Source: Deltaproteobacteria bacterium
Lineage (GTDB): Bacteria; Desulfobacterota; DSM-4660; Desulfatiglandales; Desulfatiglandaceae
Assembly: GCA_003646995.1 (NCBI GenBank)
Contig: QMLZ01000160.1
Location: 1 to 6,697, forward strand
Direction of reading: 5' to 3'
DNA length: 6,697 bases
Below the pieces are notes generated by a model that made no database searches, was not told the origin of the DNA, and saw only the letters and a list, made by a program, of their open reading frames with translations. Positions 5,622-6,697 of this stretch are shown here, in pieces (position 1 is the first letter of the stretch; every line of letters begins with the position of its first letter). The position numbers and the translations under genes are program-made.

Positions 5622-6215
5622 ATGAAAAAAGACAGGTGGCAAGATCATTATGCACGTCAAGCTAAAGAGAAAGGATGGCTTGCTCGATCTGTTTTCAAAC
5701 TGGAAGAAATTGATACGAAATATCACCTGATTCGTCCAAGAAGCCGGGTGCTGGATCTGGGATGCTATCCTGGCTCCTGGTCCCAATATGCTCTCAGCAA
5801 AGTCGGTCCTAGGGGAGAGGTAATAGGTATTGACCTAGTCAAACCAGAACAATTGAAGGCCTCAAATTTTCGCTTTTACCAAGCTGATGTTCTAACACTT
5901 GAGGCGGACCAGCTGAAGTCTTTAGTGGGCCAAGTGAATACTGTGCTGAGTGACCTGGCACCCCGCACTTCGGGTATTAAGGAGGCTGATGCGGCACGAT
6001 CAATGGAACTTGCCGAGAAGGCATTGGAAATTGCTCTTTCCCTGTTGATCGTAAACGGCTCATTTCTTTGTAAGGTGTTTGAATGCCAGGAACTAGAGGA
6101 ACTTAGGTCGCGAATTTCCCAGCTCTTTAGGGCCTCTAAGGCTATCCGACCAAAGGCTGTGAGAAAGGGAAGCCGGGAAATATATCTTGTAGGGAGAAAA
6201 CGAATTATATCCTAG
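5622..6215 (+). CDS. rlmE: 23S rRNA 2'-O-ribose methyltransferase RlmE (FtsJ/RrmJ)
   Basis: This SAM-dependent methyltransferase modifies the ribose of the A-loop uridine (U2552 in E. coli numbering) of 23S rRNA during late 50S assembly. From the ATG at 5622 it has 197 residues, close to the family norm. The N-terminal [19 protein letters not shown] matches the RNA-binding start of the family. The SAM motif is [12 protein letters not shown] (45-56), where most homologues have DLGAAPGGWSQ. The K-D-K-E catalytic tetrad is complete: K26 in FKLEEI, D111 in [10 protein letters not shown]151 in CKVF, E186 in SREIYLV. Start choice is uncertain. An in-frame TTG at 5583 would add 13 residues; neither start has a well-spaced Shine-Dalgarno, and homology favours the ATG. 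The stop overlaps the yebC ribosome binding site. A family member with another rRNA target is possible but less likely. Confidence 0.92.
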   Translation: MKKDRWQDHYARQAKEKGWLARSVFKLEEIDTKYHLIRPRSRVLDLGCYPGSWSQYALSKVGPRGEVIGIDLVKPEQLKASNFRFYQADVLTLEADQLKSLVGQVNTVLSDLAPRTSGIKEADAARSMELAEKALEIALSLLIVNGSFLCKVFECQELEELRSRISQLFRASKAIRPKAVRKGSREIYLVGRKRIIS

Positions 6216-6219
6216 GAGG
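6214..6219 (+). promoter_or_regulatory. Ribosome binding site of yebC overlapping the rlmE stop
   Basis: AGGAGG begins within the rlmE TAG stop codon and lies seven bases before the ATG at 6227. An out-of-frame ATG at 6222 is too close to the site and opens an unrelated frame. The overlap indicates that rlmE and yebC are translated from one message. Confidence 0.75.
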
Positions 6220-6226
6220 AGATGGA

Positions 6227-6697
6227 ATGTCCGGCCATTCAAAATGGAGTTCAATTAAACATAAAAAAGGCATCGCAGACGCTAGGAGAGGCAAGATATT
6301 CACTAAGCTCATTCGAGAAATCACCGTTGCTGCAAAACTGGGAGGAGGTGACCCCAGTGGAAATCCTCGCTTGAGGGCAGCCATTGCTGCGGCCAAGGCG
6401 GAAAATATGCCCAAAGAGAACATTGAGCGAGCCATCAAAAAGGGCACTGGCGAATTGGAAGGAGCAGCCTATGAGGAGGCCAGTTATGAAGGTTACGGAC
6501 CTGGAGGTGTGGCAGTGTTGGTGGATTGTCTCACGGACAACAGGAATCGCACTGTGGCCGAAGTCAAACACCTTTTTGAGCGGCACGGAGGAAGCCTTGG
6601 AGAGCCAGGATGTGTGGCATGGCTTTTCGAAAAAAAGGGCCTAATTGTAGTAGAGAAAGACAAGGTCAACGAAGAAAAATTGCTCGACGTGGCATTG
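6227..6697 (+). CDS. yebC: YebC/TACO1-family protein, 5' part (runs off the window)
   Basis: The frame is open for 157 codons to the window edge, about 63% of the usual length of around 250. The N-terminus [14 protein letters not shown] (2-15) is the invariant family signature. It is followed by [15 protein letters not shown] (18-32), [12 protein letters not shown] (39-50), [17 protein letters not shown] (60-76) and [10 protein letters not shown] (87-96). Then come [10 protein letters not shown] (104-113) and [10 protein letters not shown] (124-133). YebC proteins have long been annotated as transcription regulators (PmpR in Pseudomonas). Work on the family, including mitochondrial TACO1, points instead to a translation factor that relieves ribosome stalling at proline-rich stretches. 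Pairing with rlmE, an rRNA modification gene, fits the translation role. In related bacteria yebC often precedes ruvC; that gene would lie beyond the window. Confidence 0.95.
   Translation, partial: MSGHSKWSSIKHKKGIADARRGKIFTKLIREITVAAKLGGGDPSGNPRLRAAIAAAKAENMPKENIERAIKKGTGELEGAAYEEASYEGYGPGGVAVLVDCLTDNRNRTVAEVKHLFERHGGSLGEPGCVAWLFEKKGLIVVEKDKVNEEKLLDVAL

Noticed and set aside
6384..6644. 86-codon + frame within the yebC region
   Set aside because: It is out of frame with yebC, whose conserved motifs cover the same bases without interruption.

Overview
This window carries a high-affinity solute uptake operon of the branched-chain amino acid (Liv/HAAT) ABC family, followed by the start of a second, translation-related gene pair. 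All recognised genes lie on the + strand. The YebC N-terminal half ([13 protein letters not shown], then a [10 protein letters not shown] segment) and the Liv proteins look most like those of anaerobic Desulfobacterota (former Deltaproteobacteria). That placement is an impression from remembered family sequences, not a search. The exported binding protein with a classical signal peptide fits a Gram-negative cell.

Layout. Positions 1-384 are non-coding as far as I can see, and hold the control region of the transport operon. It has a sigma-70-like promoter (242-269), a weaker sigma-54-like GG-N10-GC element (193-208), and a candidate structured 5' leader (290-344) ahead of a strong ribosome binding site. 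Positions 385-5030 encode the complete transporter: periplasmic binding protein, two membrane permeases (LivH, LivM) and two ATPases (LivG, LivF). The 100-base gap after the binding-protein gene contains a long, well-formed hairpin (1637-1690). It probably keeps the binding protein more abundant than the membrane parts. From livH to livF the genes are packed tightly: an 18-base gap, an abutting stop and start, then an 8-base overlap. A RidA enamine/imine deaminase (5085-5474) follows 54 bases later and probably belongs to the same transcript.

After a gap of about 110-150 bases with a T8 run and a possible weak promoter, the content changes. An RlmE-type 23S rRNA 2'-O-ribose methyltransferase ends at 6215. 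A YebC/TACO1-family gene starts at 6227, with its ribosome binding site overlapping the rlmE stop codon, and runs off the window after 157 codons.

How it works together. The binding protein captures a small carboxylate or amino acid in the periplasm and delivers it to the LivH-LivM channel, which LivG and LivF power. RidA would clear reactive enamine/imine intermediates made when amino acids are broken down by PLP enzymes, which suggests the imported compound feeds amino-acid catabolism. The residues expected to contact an amino acid in the binding protein are not the classical ones, so the true substrate is open. I found no mobile element, CRISPR array, RNA gene or clearly new system. The most unusual signals are the structured RNA elements flanking the binding-protein gene.
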